Source: Sinorhizobium meliloti (GTDB taxonomy: Bacteria > Pseudomonadota > Alphaproteobacteria > Rhizobiales > Rhizobiaceae). From it: DNA of 64,000 bases. A program made the translations under genes and the position numbers. Where the stretch lies: assembly GCF_035610345.1 (NCBI RefSeq), contig NZ_CP141213.1, positions 1,488,001-1,552,000 on the forward strand, given 5' to 3'. This document shows, piece by piece, positions 36,966 through 46,229 of the stretch (its first letter is position 1; every line of letters begins with the position of its first letter). The notes below the pieces were generated by a model, which saw only the letters and a program-made list of their open reading frames with translations, made no database searches and was not told the DNA's origin.

Positions 36966-38219
36966 TTACATTCCGGCAATTGACACCATGAGTACGTCGC
37001 CCGGCACGAGTTCAGTCAGGGTCGATGCCTTTATGCTCGTCGGGGTGCCGCCGACCGGGTTACGGCGAATCTCATAGGTATATGAAATCTGATTTTTCTT
37101 GGACTCGTCTTCGGCCACCGCGGCCATGAGGAGTATTTGCTCTTCGGCGGAGTGCTTTCCGGAAATCAGCTTTTTGATAGCGATCTCACGCGCCTGAAGC
37201 TGCGTCAGTATGTCCTTCTCACGGTCGGCTGCAAGCTTTGCCAACTGCAGCTTCAACCCGCTCAACTCCTGGCGCGATCGCGCAAGTGTGGCAAAGGTCT
37301 CCAGAAGCTGCGCCTGTTCGGCCGAAGCATTGTTTTCCGCGCGGGAAAGATCGCTTTCGGTGTTCAGCCCGCGTTTGCGCAAGGTAGCGATACGCTCCAC
37401 ATCTTCCTTGCTGTTCTGGACCACGTCCTTTTGCTGCAGGATGAGTTGGTTCAGTATCTCGATGCCGCCCTCTGACTGGGTTATGCCCTCGGCCAGGATC
37501 TGCGCTTGCGACTTATTTGCGGCGAGGTCCGCCCTTAGAATCTTTTCTTCGAGCTCGATTACGCCATCGAGGGGCACGCCGTTTACATAGTCGCGAGCCA
37601 CCTGAGGCACATCGGCAAGGTCAATCTTGTCGCTGGATTTCAACTGAGCCACAAGCCGCGCCGCATAGATGGCCTCGTGGATGATCTCGGCGTTGGCGGC
37701 CTCCGCCTCCGCACGCAGACGGGCGCGTGCGACGATCCGGTCGGATGCGCTCGCCGCAGCGACCTGCATGCCTCCGGCAAGACCGATTGCCTGCTCGACG
37801 GTCAGCCCGCTGTAGAAAGGAAACGAGCCCGGGGTCTTGACCTCTCCGAGCACGAAGATCGGCCGAAAAGTCGAAATATCGAGAGAGATTTTCGGATCGA
37901 CGAGAACGTCGCGCCTGCGGTACTCGCCGCGGAGCTTCGCGAGCGCTTCCGGCACCGTGAGGCCGACGACCTCAACCCCGCCGATGAGCGGAAACTGCGC
38001 TACGCCGGCGCCCGAGACGGTCGCAGTAACCGGCAAGTCGGCATCGTCAAGGAAGTCGAAGGTCAGAACATCTCCCGAGTTGAGCCGGTAATCACCGGCC
38101 TGAGCGGGAATAGACGTAATTATCGGGAACGCAAGCGCCCAAAGTACCATCAGCAGCAGGAACGCCCCAAGCTTCAAACGGGGCAAAATCGTCCCATAAA
38201 CGGCCGGTGAAATCCCCAT
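36966..38219 (-). CDS. Outer-membrane-type polysaccharide export protein (ExoF-like, Wza family)
   Basis: A 417-residue exported protein of the polysaccharide export family. The signal peptide is near residues 18-42 (LGAFLLLMVLWALAFPII). The export domain begins DYRLNSGDVLTFDFL near 42-56, followed by SLBB-type beta-strands with VLGEVKTPGSFPFYSGLTVEQAIGLAGG near 125-152. A long coiled-coil region of alternating charged and leucine residues runs from about 210 to 365 (ILNQLILQQKDVV and following). The C-terminus ends with LTELVPGDVLMVSIAGM. The ATG at 38219 follows GGAGG. ExoF in S. meliloti has this length and layout; this is a paralogue, not ExoF itself. Confidence 0.87.
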   Translation of the reverse strand: MGISPAVYGTILPRLKLGAFLLLMVLWALAFPIITSIPAQAGDYRLNSGDVLTFDFLDDADLPVTATVSGAGVAQFPLIGGVEVVGLTVPEALAKLRGEYRRRDVLVDPKISLDISTFRPIFVLGEVKTPGSFPFYSGLTVEQAIGLAGGMQVAAASASDRIVARARLRAEAEAANAEIIHEAIYAARLVAQLKSSDKIDLADVPQVARDYVNGVPLDGVIELEEKILRADLAANKSQAQILAEGITQSEGGIEILNQLILQQKDVVQNSKEDVERIATLRKRGLNTESDLSRAENNASAEQAQLLETFATLARSRQELSGLKLQLAKLAADREKDILTQLQAREIAIKKLISGKHSAEEQILLMAAVAEDESKKNQISYTYEIRRNPVGGTPTSIKASTLTELVPGDVLMVSIAGM

Positions 38220-38638
38220 CTCACAGCCTCCAAAAAGGAATAAAGAAAACTCTACCAAAAAATATTAGGCGACTATATTCTTCGATGCGCTATCACGTCA
38301 AAGGTTTTTAACTATTCGCAGCCTCATTGTTGGATTTGATCCTTGAGCCATCCCTCTCATGGATGAAAATTTTATAATATTTCAAACCGTTGCAGAAACT
38401 TATTGCGTCTTTAGAGGAGCGTCGGCGGGGGAAAGGGCGGTTCACCTTGCAACAAATGCGGACGGCTTGCGAGCTTGTCGGCACGGTTTTCGCCGGCTCT
38501 TCCCCTGACGAGATTCACTTAAGGCTACACAAGAAATCATGGCGGATGGTCCGTTCCTGAGCGGCGTACGACTACCGGCTCCGCACAAAGCATTTGCATA
38601 TACCTATTATCTTATCTCTTAAATCATAGGCGGTTCCA
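38220..38638. other. 419-bp divergent intergenic region, AT-rich in part
   Basis: Between the leftward export gene and rightward flippase gene. Two AT-rich stretches (38225-38300 and 38350-38400) flank ordinary sequence. It must carry the promoters of both units. I could not assign RNA genes, hairpins with T-runs or a coding region. Confidence 0.45.
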
Positions 38639-39991
38639 GTGGCGTTCCGAAAGAAACTTCTCAAGAAAATCGGCAGCTTGCGGCAAATTCTCAGTCGAGA
38701 GAAAACGATGCTGGAGCGCCTGCAAAGCATTGCGCACCTGCTCACGGGAAACATTCTGAGCTCGGTCATCGGCCTTATCGGCTTTGCGCTCACGGCCAGG
38801 GCACTCGGTCCGGCAGGCTACGGTGTCCTCGCGCTATGCTTCTCCTACACGCGCGCGGTCGAGCGGATCGTCAGCTTCCAGTCGTGGCAGCCACTGATCA
38901 AGTATGGCGCGCATTCGCTCGCGGAGAACGCCGACGATGCGACCGAACTTCCGGCCTTACTCAAATTCGGCCTGCTGCTCGACATCTCCGCGGCACTGGC
39001 GGGATGGCTGGTTGCCGTCCTGCTAATCCTGGTAGCCGCGCCCTGGTTCGGCATATCGGGGGACGGGGCGAACCTTGCCATTCTCTACTGCACGGTCCTG
39101 CCGTTCCAGGTCTCCGGCATGCCGACCGCCGTGCTGCGCCTCTACGGGCGCTTCATGGCGATCGCCTATGGCCAGGTCGTCACAAGCGTTCTGAGGGTCG
39201 TTCTTTGCGCCATCGGCGTCGCCACCGGCGCAGGCCTATTCGAATTCGCGCTGATCTGGATGGCGGCTCAGATTCTCGGCACCGTCGTCCTCGTGATTTT
39301 CTCGCTTGCCGAACTGCGACGGCAGGGCGTCCTTTCGGGCCTCATGAGCGCTCCGCTTCGCGGCATTACCAAGCGGTTTCCGGGTCTGTGGAAGTTCGCG
39401 ATCTCGGCGAACCTCTCGCTCACCATTCGTTCAAGCGCAAATGAGCTCGATACGCTGCTCGTCGGCTATCTTGCCGATCCGACCTCCGCCGGCCTGTATC
39501 ACATTGCAAAACGCATCGGCCGCATCGCACAGCAGGCCGGCGTGCAGGTTCAGGCAGTCCTCTATCCGGAACTCGCCCGGGCATGGGCAACCAAAGCCCT
39601 CGGCGCCTTCCATCGCGCGGTCGCGCAGATGCAGGGACTGCTTCTCGGTTGCGGCCTGCTGCTGATCGGCAGTCTTTACCTCGTGATCGACCCGCTGCTC
39701 ACCTGGGCCGCCGGGCCTGATTTCGCAGCTGCGGGCCCCCTCGTCGTGGTGCAGTCGGTCGCAGTGACCATGACGCTGTGCGGTGCGGTCATCCGCTCGG
39801 CACTTCTCGCAATGGGACGCGAAAACGAAATACTGCGCAGCGTAACGATCGCAGCGATCGGCTTTCATGCCACCGCCTTCGCCCTTATTCCGGTCATAGG
39901 CGCGATGGGAGCGAACGTTGCCCACATCGTCATGGCCTCGATCTGGCTGTCCACCATGATGCTGAGCTACCGCCGAACCCCTGCGCCGTGA
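38639..39991 (+). CDS. Wzx-type flippase (oligosaccharide-lipid translocase)
   Basis: A 450-residue inner-membrane protein with about 12-14 hydrophobic helices of the PST/Wzx polysaccharide flippase family. GNILSSVIGLIGFALTARALGPAGYGVLAL near residues 37-67 is the typical N-terminal repeat. NELDTLLVGYLADPTSAGLYHIAKRI near 268-293 is the mid-protein repeat containing a buried Asp. It would move the lipid-linked repeat to the periplasm. Start choice is uncertain: a GTG at 38639 gives 450 residues, while an ATG at 38708 gives 427 and the more typical N-terminus. Confidence 0.87.
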   Translation: MAFRKKLLKKIGSLRQILSREKTMLERLQSIAHLLTGNILSSVIGLIGFALTARALGPAGYGVLALCFSYTRAVERIVSFQSWQPLIKYGAHSLAENADDATELPALLKFGLLLDISAALAGWLVAVLLILVAAPWFGISGDGANLAILYCTVLPFQVSGMPTAVLRLYGRFMAIAYGQVVTSVLRVVLCAIGVATGAGLFEFALIWMAAQILGTVVLVIFSLAELRRQGVLSGLMSAPLRGITKRFPGLWKFAISANLSLTIRSSANELDTLLVGYLADPTSAGLYHIAKRIGRIAQQAGVQVQAVLYPELARAWATKALGAFHRAVAQMQGLLLGCGLLLIGSLYLVIDPLLTWAAGPDFAAAGPLVVVQSVAVTMTLCGAVIRSALLAMGRENEILRSVTIAAIGFHATAFALIPVIGAMGANVAHIVMASIWLSTMMLSYRRTPAP

Positions 39992-40303
39992 GGGTTGAAA
40001 CGCAAAGTTAAAGAAGCATCTTGCCTCCAGCCTGTTTTTCTGTGAAATTCGCCGTCAGATTTTATTTATTTCAAATATTGCTGGGATTAACACTTAAAAC
40101 TGAGGTCGCTTTTCCGGATTTTTCGCGCAAATTCTGCTGCTTCGCCACGGAACCTCAACCTATACATTCAACACCGACGGCCGACCGTAGCTGCACCCCA
40201 TTCACGCTAGCGAATTTCGGAAGCACTGTTTGACCCAGGACCAAAGCCCCTGTTGGGGGGCGGCGAACCGTTCGTTTCGGTGCAATCGCCCTGGAGGCGA
40301 TCG
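39992..40303. other. Intergenic region between flippase and sulfotransferase genes, AT-rich
   Basis: 312 bases between two rightward genes. The first half contains runs of A and T (for example near 40060-40110). No RNA gene, strong hairpin or protein-coding similarity is seen. A promoter for the sulfotransferase/glycosyltransferase/polymerase unit is likely here. Confidence 0.4.
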
Positions 40304-41158
40304 ATGAAAGGGCCAAAGATGGAAATGCGGGATATCGACTTCCTGATCATCGGAGCGACGAAGAGCGCGACGACGTGGCTTCAGCAATCGTTGCAGCAGG
40401 ACCCGGGCATATTCATGCCCGATCCCGAACTGCACTATTTCAGCCGCTATTACGAGCGCGGCGACGAATGGTATCTGGAACATTTCGCAGGCCAGGAGCA
40501 CCGGCGGCTGCGCGGTGAAAAATCCAACTCCTACATGGATGTGCCGGAAGCGGCGGAGAGAATAAGGGAAAGACTGCCCCAGGCCCGCTTGATAGCTCAG
40601 CTTCGCAATCCGGTGGACCGGGCCTATTCCGATTATTGCATGCTTTATCGCCGCGCCGAGGTCGGGCGCGACATCGCCCAGTACCTCGATCCGCGACAAG
40701 GAGCGGGCGGGCGCTTCCTGAACGGCGGTCTTTATTTTCAGCAGTTGCAGGGCTATCTCGATCGCTTCCCCATGGAGCAGCTTCTGGTGCTCCTCTACGA
40801 GGACCTGAAGGTCGACGCCCGCGTCCAACTCGCCCGCGTCCGCGGCTTCCTCGGGCTTGAAGCCGATGTTCCGCTGAAGCCGCTTGCAAAAAAGGTGAAG
40901 GACAAATCGGAACCGGTCGTCAATCCGACCCTGCGCCGTCTCCTGCGTCCCTTAAAGCCGGTTGCTGCTCCATTCCGGCAGAATACCGGTTTCAAGAAAC
41001 TGCGCTCGCTGATCGCCGGTGAGCTTCAATACGCACCGCTCAGCCATGATCTGCGCGCGCGGATGACCGATTACTTCGCGCCTGAAACGGAAAAACTCGG
41101 CGCCCTCGTCGGAAGGGATCTGACGGGCTGGCTGAGAAACAGAGGCCCCGAGAAATGA
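40304..41158 (+). CDS. Sulfotransferase (PAPS-dependent), second paralogue
   Basis: A 284-residue sulfotransferase. The phosphosulfate loop IIGATKSATTWLQQSL lies near residues 15-30, and the 3'-phosphate stretch ARLIAQLRNPVDRAYSDYCMLY near 92-113. A GGAGG sits 7 bases before the ATG at 40304. It differs clearly from the enzyme at 33346 (different loop sequence), so a different acceptor is likely. Its stop overlaps the next glycosyltransferase start by four bases, so it is co-translated with it and the polymerase candidate. Confidence 0.88.
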   Translation: MKGPKMEMRDIDFLIIGATKSATTWLQQSLQQDPGIFMPDPELHYFSRYYERGDEWYLEHFAGQEHRRLRGEKSNSYMDVPEAAERIRERLPQARLIAQLRNPVDRAYSDYCMLYRRAEVGRDIAQYLDPRQGAGGRFLNGGLYFQQLQGYLDRFPMEQLLVLLYEDLKVDARVQLARVRGFLGLEADVPLKPLAKKVKDKSEPVVNPTLRRLLRPLKPVAAPFRQNTGFKKLRSLIAGELQYAPLSHDLRARMTDYFAPETEKLGALVGRDLTGWLRNRGPEK

Positions 41159-42453
41159 CATCCGGCCCGGCGTACCGGGTGATCAAGCCCTTCATCAGCT
41201 CCCTGGGATCTAAGGCAATGACGTCTTCTGCAGCAGTTGATCTGAGCCAAGCGGAAACGCCCAGCATAGGCAGCGGCGATCAGGTGGTTGTGTGCCTTCC
41301 CTTCATTGGAGATCTTGTCGGCGGGAGTCACATGTCCTCGCTGGGCCTGATACGAAATCTCCCAAGATCGCGTTTCATGCCACTGGTCGTGCTGCACGAC
41401 ACCGATGGACCGGTCGCAGATTTGTTTCGCCGTGAGGGCATCGACTTTGTCGCCGCTCCGGTTCTGAACCGCCTGAAGCGGGCGGCTCCGCGCAACGGCG
41501 CCGCAATCGTCAATGTTATCCGCACACTGCCCGCGCTCGTCCGATTCCTGCGAGCGAACAATGCCTCGATCGTACACACGAACGATGGCCGCACACACCT
41601 CATCTGGGGTCTCGCTGCGCGCGTCGCAGGGTCGAAGCATCTCTGGCATCATCGCGGCGACGCGACTTCGTTCGGTCTGCGCCGTGTCGCGCCATGGCTT
41701 CCCAACCGCCTTGTGGCCGTATCGAAATTCGCATCGCCCCGCCCCGGGCTCTTCTCGGCCGCGGGCAAATGCAGTGTCGTGCACAGCCCCTTCGACGTCA
41801 CGAAGATGGCCGGATTCGAGCGGAAGCAAGCCCGCGACAATGTGCTGGCCGCGATCGGGTGTACGCCCGAGACGAAGCTTCTCGGCTATGTCGGCACCCT
41901 GGTGGAGCGTAAGCGACCGATCCTGTTCGTCGAAGCGGTTGCCGCCCTGAAACGGCTTTCGCCTGAGACCAAGGTTGCGGGTCTGTTTTTCGGCAATGCG
42001 CTCAACGGCCTTGACGAGGCCGCGAAAGCGCGTGCCGAGGCGCTTGGAATTGCCGATCGCATACACTTCATGGGTTTCCGTTATCCGGGCGAGCCCTGGA
42101 TCGCCGGACTGGACGCTTTGCTGGTGACGGCCGTCAACGAACCGCTCGGAAGAACCCTCGTCGAAGCGATGCTTCTCGGCACGGCGGTCGTCGCGGCCGA
42201 CTCGGGCGGAAATCCGGAAGTGGTCGAAGATGGCCGGACCGGCATGCTCGTGCGCGCCGACGATCCGGATGAATTCGCCAGGGCGTGCCTGAAACTGTTC
42301 AGCGATGCGGCGCTTCGCGATCGCATCGTGGAAACGGCGCGCGGCGAAGTACGATCCCGTTTCAGCTTCGAGCGTCACGTACATGCGATTACATCGGTCT
42401 ATGAAGAGCTGACAGGCATCACCGCCATGCAGCGCTCCGCCAGAGCGGGATGA
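41155..42453 (+). CDS. Glycosyltransferase family 4-type
   Basis: A 432-residue GT-B enzyme. GDQVVVCLPFIGDLVGGSHMSSLGL near residues 41-65 is the N-terminal glycine loop. The hinge TKLLGYVGTLVERKRPILFVEAV near 240-262 and donor motif VTAVNEPLGRTLVEAMLLGTAVVAADSGG near 324-352 hold the E-x7-E pattern. There is a long low-complexity N-terminal tail; a start at Met22 (MTSSAAV) is an alternative. It is flanked by 4-base overlaps on both sides (sulfotransferase and polymerase), so these three genes form one tight unit. Confidence 0.85.
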   Translation: MTSGPAYRVIKPFISSLGSKAMTSSAAVDLSQAETPSIGSGDQVVVCLPFIGDLVGGSHMSSLGLIRNLPRSRFMPLVVLHDTDGPVADLFRREGIDFVAAPVLNRLKRAAPRNGAAIVNVIRTLPALVRFLRANNASIVHTNDGRTHLIWGLAARVAGSKHLWHHRGDATSFGLRRVAPWLPNRLVAVSKFASPRPGLFSAAGKCSVVHSPFDVTKMAGFERKQARDNVLAAIGCTPETKLLGYVGTLVERKRPILFVEAVAALKRLSPETKVAGLFFGNALNGLDEAAKARAEALGIADRIHFMGFRYPGEPWIAGLDALLVTAVNEPLGRTLVEAMLLGTAVVAADSGGNPEVVEDGRTGMLVRADDPDEFARACLKLFSDAALRDRIVETARGEVRSRFSFERHVHAITSVYEELTGITAMQRSARAG

Positions 42454-43796
42454 GGAAGAGTGCGGACGGGACATATCCCGCTCTCGCTAGTTGTGAGGCG
42501 ATCGTGTCAGAAACCGGTTTTACAGCGGCACATCAATTTCGTTATGCGAGCCAGCCCAGCAGAAAGAACCTTCGCCTTGCGGCGATCGAACGTGCCGTCG
42601 TCTATTTGGCCGTTTTCCTGGCGCCGTACGCGACATTCCGGTTTTCCGAACTTTTCTTCACGTTCAGCGATTTCTTCTTTTGCTTGAGCCTGTTCCTTCT
42701 TCTGATCACCGGGCGTATCAGGAGCAGACCGCTCGAACAAACGACGTCGATATGGCTTTGCGCTTTCACTCTGTTGTTCATCGGGATCATGCTTGGCAGC
42801 CTGTTTCACGGCAGTCCGCAACGCGGGCTGATCGTGATGGGGCAATATCTCTTCGCCTACCTGATCTTGATGGTCATCCTCATTCGTGAGGACCCGAGGG
42901 AAGCCTATCGGCTGGCCGCCATCTTTCTGGCCAGCGTCATTCTCATCGATATTCACGGAATCATCACGTTCTATACGGTCGGGTATGTGCCCGGAGAGGG
43001 TAAGGGCGTCGTGACCGGCGGGAAGCGCCTCGCTACCGTTTTGCGCAACCCAAACCTTGCCGCGGCGATAAACGCCCTGACGCTGCCGATTCTGCTGTTT
43101 TTCTGGTCTTCGGGCCGCCTGAAATCGTACCTCGCTTTGCCCGCTCTCGCGATCGTCATCGTCACGGTCGTCCTGACGAGTTCGAACAGCGGGCTGTTTT
43201 CAACGGCGCTTTGCCTTGCCGTCTTCATCGCGATGATTTCGACGCCGCGGCTGCTCTTGCGACTGGCACTTGGAGTGGCCATCGTCGTTGGCGGCGCGGC
43301 ACTATTCGGCAGTAAGGAGATGCTGCCTAAGACATTCCAGACACGCGTTTTGGGCGCGTTGTCCTCCGGAGACATATCCGAAGCGGGGACGTTCCTCTCC
43401 AGAGCCGCGCTGATGGAGGAGGCGATGCATATAATCTCGGAGGATCAGATCCGGCTCGTGGGGCTCGGTGCGGATCAATTCCGTGAGAGAAGCGTTCAAA
43501 GCGCCCCGGTTCACAATATCTATCTTCTCCTCTGGGTCGAAGGCGGATTGCTCGCGCTTGTCGGCTGGTTGATGTTTTCGGGCGTCGGCATGCTGCTGGC
43601 GCTCGCGATTTTGAAGGTTGGCGGAGACAAACGCGCGCTCGCGGCGGTGGTGACGACAATCCTGGTCTTCTTGGTAATTGCTCTCTTCAATCCGCATATG
43701 TATGCGCGATATTGGACCATGCCGATTCTTCTGTGTTTCGGACTGGGCCTTACGCAGCTGAGAGGTGTCGGACCGACCAAGGCTCAAACCCCGTGA
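42450..43796 (+). CDS. Wzy/O-antigen-ligase-type polysaccharide polymerase candidate
   Basis: A 448-residue membrane protein with about 11-12 helices, the O-antigen ligase/polymerase (Wzy_C) architecture. Helices run from about residue 48 (VVYLAVFLAPYATFRFSELFF). The large periplasmic loop with GDISEAGTFLSRAALMEEAM and SVQSAPVHNIYLLLWVEGG near 305-360 holds the conserved PVHN-type His of the family. The protein would polymerise repeat units in the periplasm. Ligase and polymerase cannot be separated by sequence alone. The start overlaps the preceding glycosyltransferase (ATGA). Confidence 0.85.
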   Translation: MRKSADGTYPALASCEAIVSETGFTAAHQFRYASQPSRKNLRLAAIERAVVYLAVFLAPYATFRFSELFFTFSDFFFCLSLFLLLITGRIRSRPLEQTTSIWLCAFTLLFIGIMLGSLFHGSPQRGLIVMGQYLFAYLILMVILIREDPREAYRLAAIFLASVILIDIHGIITFYTVGYVPGEGKGVVTGGKRLATVLRNPNLAAAINALTLPILLFFWSSGRLKSYLALPALAIVIVTVVLTSSNSGLFSTALCLAVFIAMISTPRLLLRLALGVAIVVGGAALFGSKEMLPKTFQTRVLGALSSGDISEAGTFLSRAALMEEAMHIISEDQIRLVGLGADQFRERSVQSAPVHNIYLLLWVEGGLLALVGWLMFSGVGMLLALAILKVGGDKRALAAVVTTILVFLVIALFNPHMYARYWTMPILLCFGLGLTQLRGVGPTKAQTP

Positions 43797-44110
43797 ACCA
43801 TGCAAGCGACGTCCCAATCAAACGGCCACCGTCAGCAACTGAGCACATTCAGGTTACGATTTTTACTGGCCGTGCCGCGAAATCCGGGGTATCCTTAAGC
43901 TTGTGACGCCCTTCGTTTTTGATCAGGGCGTATCGACATAGTATCTGCGACTTCATCTGCGCCACGGCATGCCCGAGGGCGTTGGTCAAAGACAACGTGC
44001 TTGTGCAGCCGAAGTAAATTTTGGCAGCATCGAACTAATTCATTGCGCCTTATTCAATATTTTACTAAAGTAACTGAATATAGAAAATTTTTTGATATTA
44101 GCAGGTTTCC
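43797..44110. other. Intergenic AT-rich region before the Wzc-like gene
   Basis: 314 bases. The last about 100 bases before 44111 are markedly AT-rich, with several runs of A or T. I see no RNA gene, coding frame or clear terminator hairpin. Confidence 0.4.
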
Positions 44111-46099
44111 ATGACGACATTCGTTCCCGATGGCAGCCTATCTGCCCGCGCTCATCACCGAGAAACCATCGAGTTTGCCGCTCAGCAGAGTGGGACTACA
44201 GTCGGCCTCTTCGATCTCTGGGCCGTGGTAAAGAGGCGATTCTGGTTTCTTGCGTCAATCATCGTCGGTTGCACCTTGCTGTCTGCAATTGTTTCTTTTT
44301 CGCTCCCCAAAACCTATACCGCCAGCTCGGAGGTGGTGCTGGAGCGCAAAGATGTCCGGCCATTTGCCACCGATGCAGCTTTGACGTCCATCGACCGCGA
44401 CCGCTCGGCCGCGGAAACCGAAATGGACGTGTTGCAGTCGCGGAAGTTCGCCGGCCGCATCGTGGACCGGTTGAACCTCATCGGTGATCCTAGCTTCAAT
44501 CCATATGCGCCGGGCGGGGACAAGTCGGACGACCAGGGCCTTGTGGACGACATCAAGGAATTCATCGGTATTCGCAGGTCTTCGACTTCCGATCGAGTAG
44601 TACCGGATGTGAGGGCGCAACGGGATCACGCGATCTCAGCGCTGCTGTCCCAGTTCGAGGTGAGCCGAACCGGCGAAAGCCTCGCCGTACGGCTTGTCGT
44701 AACCAATCAGGATCCGAAACTCGCCCAGCAAATCGCAAACACGATCGCCACCCTCTATGTCGAAGCCTCGCTCGAATTCAAACAGGACGAGCGGGTCGCG
44801 GACAAGGAACGCGCGCTTAACACCGGCGGTGCAGTGGCTTTCCTTCGACAGAGCATGACACAGCCGCTTTTGATTACGCTGCGGAACGAAGAGGCCCGGT
44901 TGCTGCAGAGCAAGGCCGAACTCGCTGCCAAATACGGCAAGAATCATCCTCAGATGATCGATGCGGATTCGCAGATAGCAGGCATTCGAAGCATGATCGA
45001 GGATGAGGTCCAGCGAATCCTGTCCGATCTCGAAGCCGAGTCCCTGAAACCCAGCGCACGAATCGTATCGACAGCGGAACTCCCCAGTTCACCGTCGTTT
45101 CCCAAGCCAGGCCTTATCATTCCGGCGGCATTCGCCGGTTCCACGCTGTTGGCCTGCGTGCTCGCGCTCCTGCTGGAAACAACCGACACCCGTGTCCGTA
45201 GCGGACAACGCGCCGCGCAACTGCTGCGGATCCCGAATCTTGGCTACATACCGAAGGTCCCGAAGCATCTGACCTCTCCGGGCGCCAAGCGATCCTCTTG
45301 CATTCCGGACTGGAGCAATTTCACGTCCGCCGAAGCGGAGCGGGCGGTTTATATGGCCGGTCGCTATTCCGACGCGAAGCAACTGCGCCGCATAGTGATG
45401 GTCACCTCCTGCGTCCACGACGTCGCAAACGCGTCGACAGCTTGGGGAATCGCAACAGCCGCAGCAGCGGACGGCCGCCCTACCGCCTTCGTGAATCTCG
45501 ACTTCAATCGCCACAACGTTCCCTATCTGAAAAGCATGGAACGTTCACCGGAACCGATCGAACGTTATCTCCGAAATCAAGCGGTGATAGGCGAGATCGT
45601 CCAGTCCGTTCCGACCTTGCCCGGTTTCGGGTTCATCGACGCGACGCACGTGATGACGGAGCCATTCAGATCGCTGGACTCCGACAAGCTCTGCGAACTC
45701 ATCATGGATCTTAAGCAAAGCGGATACGACTTCATCGTGCTGCATGCTCCGCCGGTGCTCGCCTCCGGCGATGCAAGTTGGCTGGCGCCCTTTGTCGATG
45801 GCGTGATCCTCATAGCCAATTGGGGCAAAACGACTGAAGAGCATCTGCTGGAAGCTGCTACGCAGCTCCGGATGAACCATGCGCATCTGATCGGCACTGT
45901 GATCAATCAGGTCAATCCGGAAACCCACAGGCGCCACCGCTATGGGGGTTTCGTCATCACGTCCAAGCGCATCCCGGCCGGCCGCTGGCATCGCGTCCGA
46001 GGCAATGGGGCATTCCCCGAACGGGCGGACACGGACGTCAACACGCTTCATGCTCCCGCGGCGAGACCTTCGATCACGCGCCCGTCGAATGTCGCTTAG
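44111..46099 (+). CDS. Wzc/ExoP-like chain-length determinant protein with degenerate BY-kinase domain
   Basis: A 662-residue inner-membrane protein. The Wzz domain begins near residue 30, with the first helix near 44-63 (FLASIIVGCTLLSAIVSF). It then has a long periplasmic part (residues 70-330, with helical coiled coil KQDERVADKERAL and NEEARLLQSKAELAAKYGKNHPQM) and a second helix near 335-357. The cytoplasmic part (from about 425) resembles a bacterial tyrosine kinase, but the Walker A region reads VTSCVHDVANASTAWG, with no GK(S/T). The Asp of Walker A' is kept in FVNLDFNRH. Walker B reads YDFIVLHAPP with His where Asp is expected. There is no C-terminal tyrosine cluster. It likely controls length without kinase activity. 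Confidence 0.85.
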   Translation: MTTFVPDGSLSARAHHRETIEFAAQQSGTTVGLFDLWAVVKRRFWFLASIIVGCTLLSAIVSFSLPKTYTASSEVVLERKDVRPFATDAALTSIDRDRSAAETEMDVLQSRKFAGRIVDRLNLIGDPSFNPYAPGGDKSDDQGLVDDIKEFIGIRRSSTSDRVVPDVRAQRDHAISALLSQFEVSRTGESLAVRLVVTNQDPKLAQQIANTIATLYVEASLEFKQDERVADKERALNTGGAVAFLRQSMTQPLLITLRNEEARLLQSKAELAAKYGKNHPQMIDADSQIAGIRSMIEDEVQRILSDLEAESLKPSARIVSTAELPSSPSFPKPGLIIPAAFAGSTLLACVLALLLETTDTRVRSGQRAAQLLRIPNLGYIPKVPKHLTSPGAKRSSCIPDWSNFTSAEAERAVYMAGRYSDAKQLRRIVMVTSCVHDVANASTAWGIATAAAADGRPTAFVNLDFNRHNVPYLKSMERSPEPIERYLRNQAVIGEIVQSVPTLPGFGFIDATHVMTEPFRSLDSDKLCELIMDLKQSGYDFIVLHAPPVLASGDASWLAPFVDGVILIANWGKTTEEHLLEAATQLRMNHAHLIGTVINQVNPETHRRHRYGGFVITSKRIPAGRWHRVRGNGAFPERADTDVNTLHAPAARPSITRPSNVA

Positions 46100-46127
46100 A
46101 TCACCATGGGATGAAAGAACTCTTCCC

Positions 46128-46145
46128 GCGCCGCAAACGCGGCGC
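46128..46145. terminator. Short GC hairpin after the Wzc-like gene
   Basis: GCGCCGC, loop AAAC, then GCGGCGC: a perfect 7-bp stem with a 4-base loop, 28 bases after the stop codon at 46099. There is no long T-run downstream (GCTGGATCTTTGG), so it is only a candidate terminator. Confidence 0.4.
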
Positions 46146-46192
46146 TGCTGGATCTTTGGTTCCTGTCACAAGCACAGGATGAGGAGACCTCA

Positions 46193-46220
46193 GTGTCTGT
46201 CAGGCTTATGTTGAAACTTA
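46193..46220 (+). repeat. Left terminal inverted repeat of the IS630-type element
   Basis: Starts GTGTCTGTCAGGCTTATGT and pairs with the right terminal repeat, with five mismatches in the first 23 positions. Exact end coordinates are approximate. Confidence 0.55.
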
Positions 46221-46229
46221 TCCTGCATG

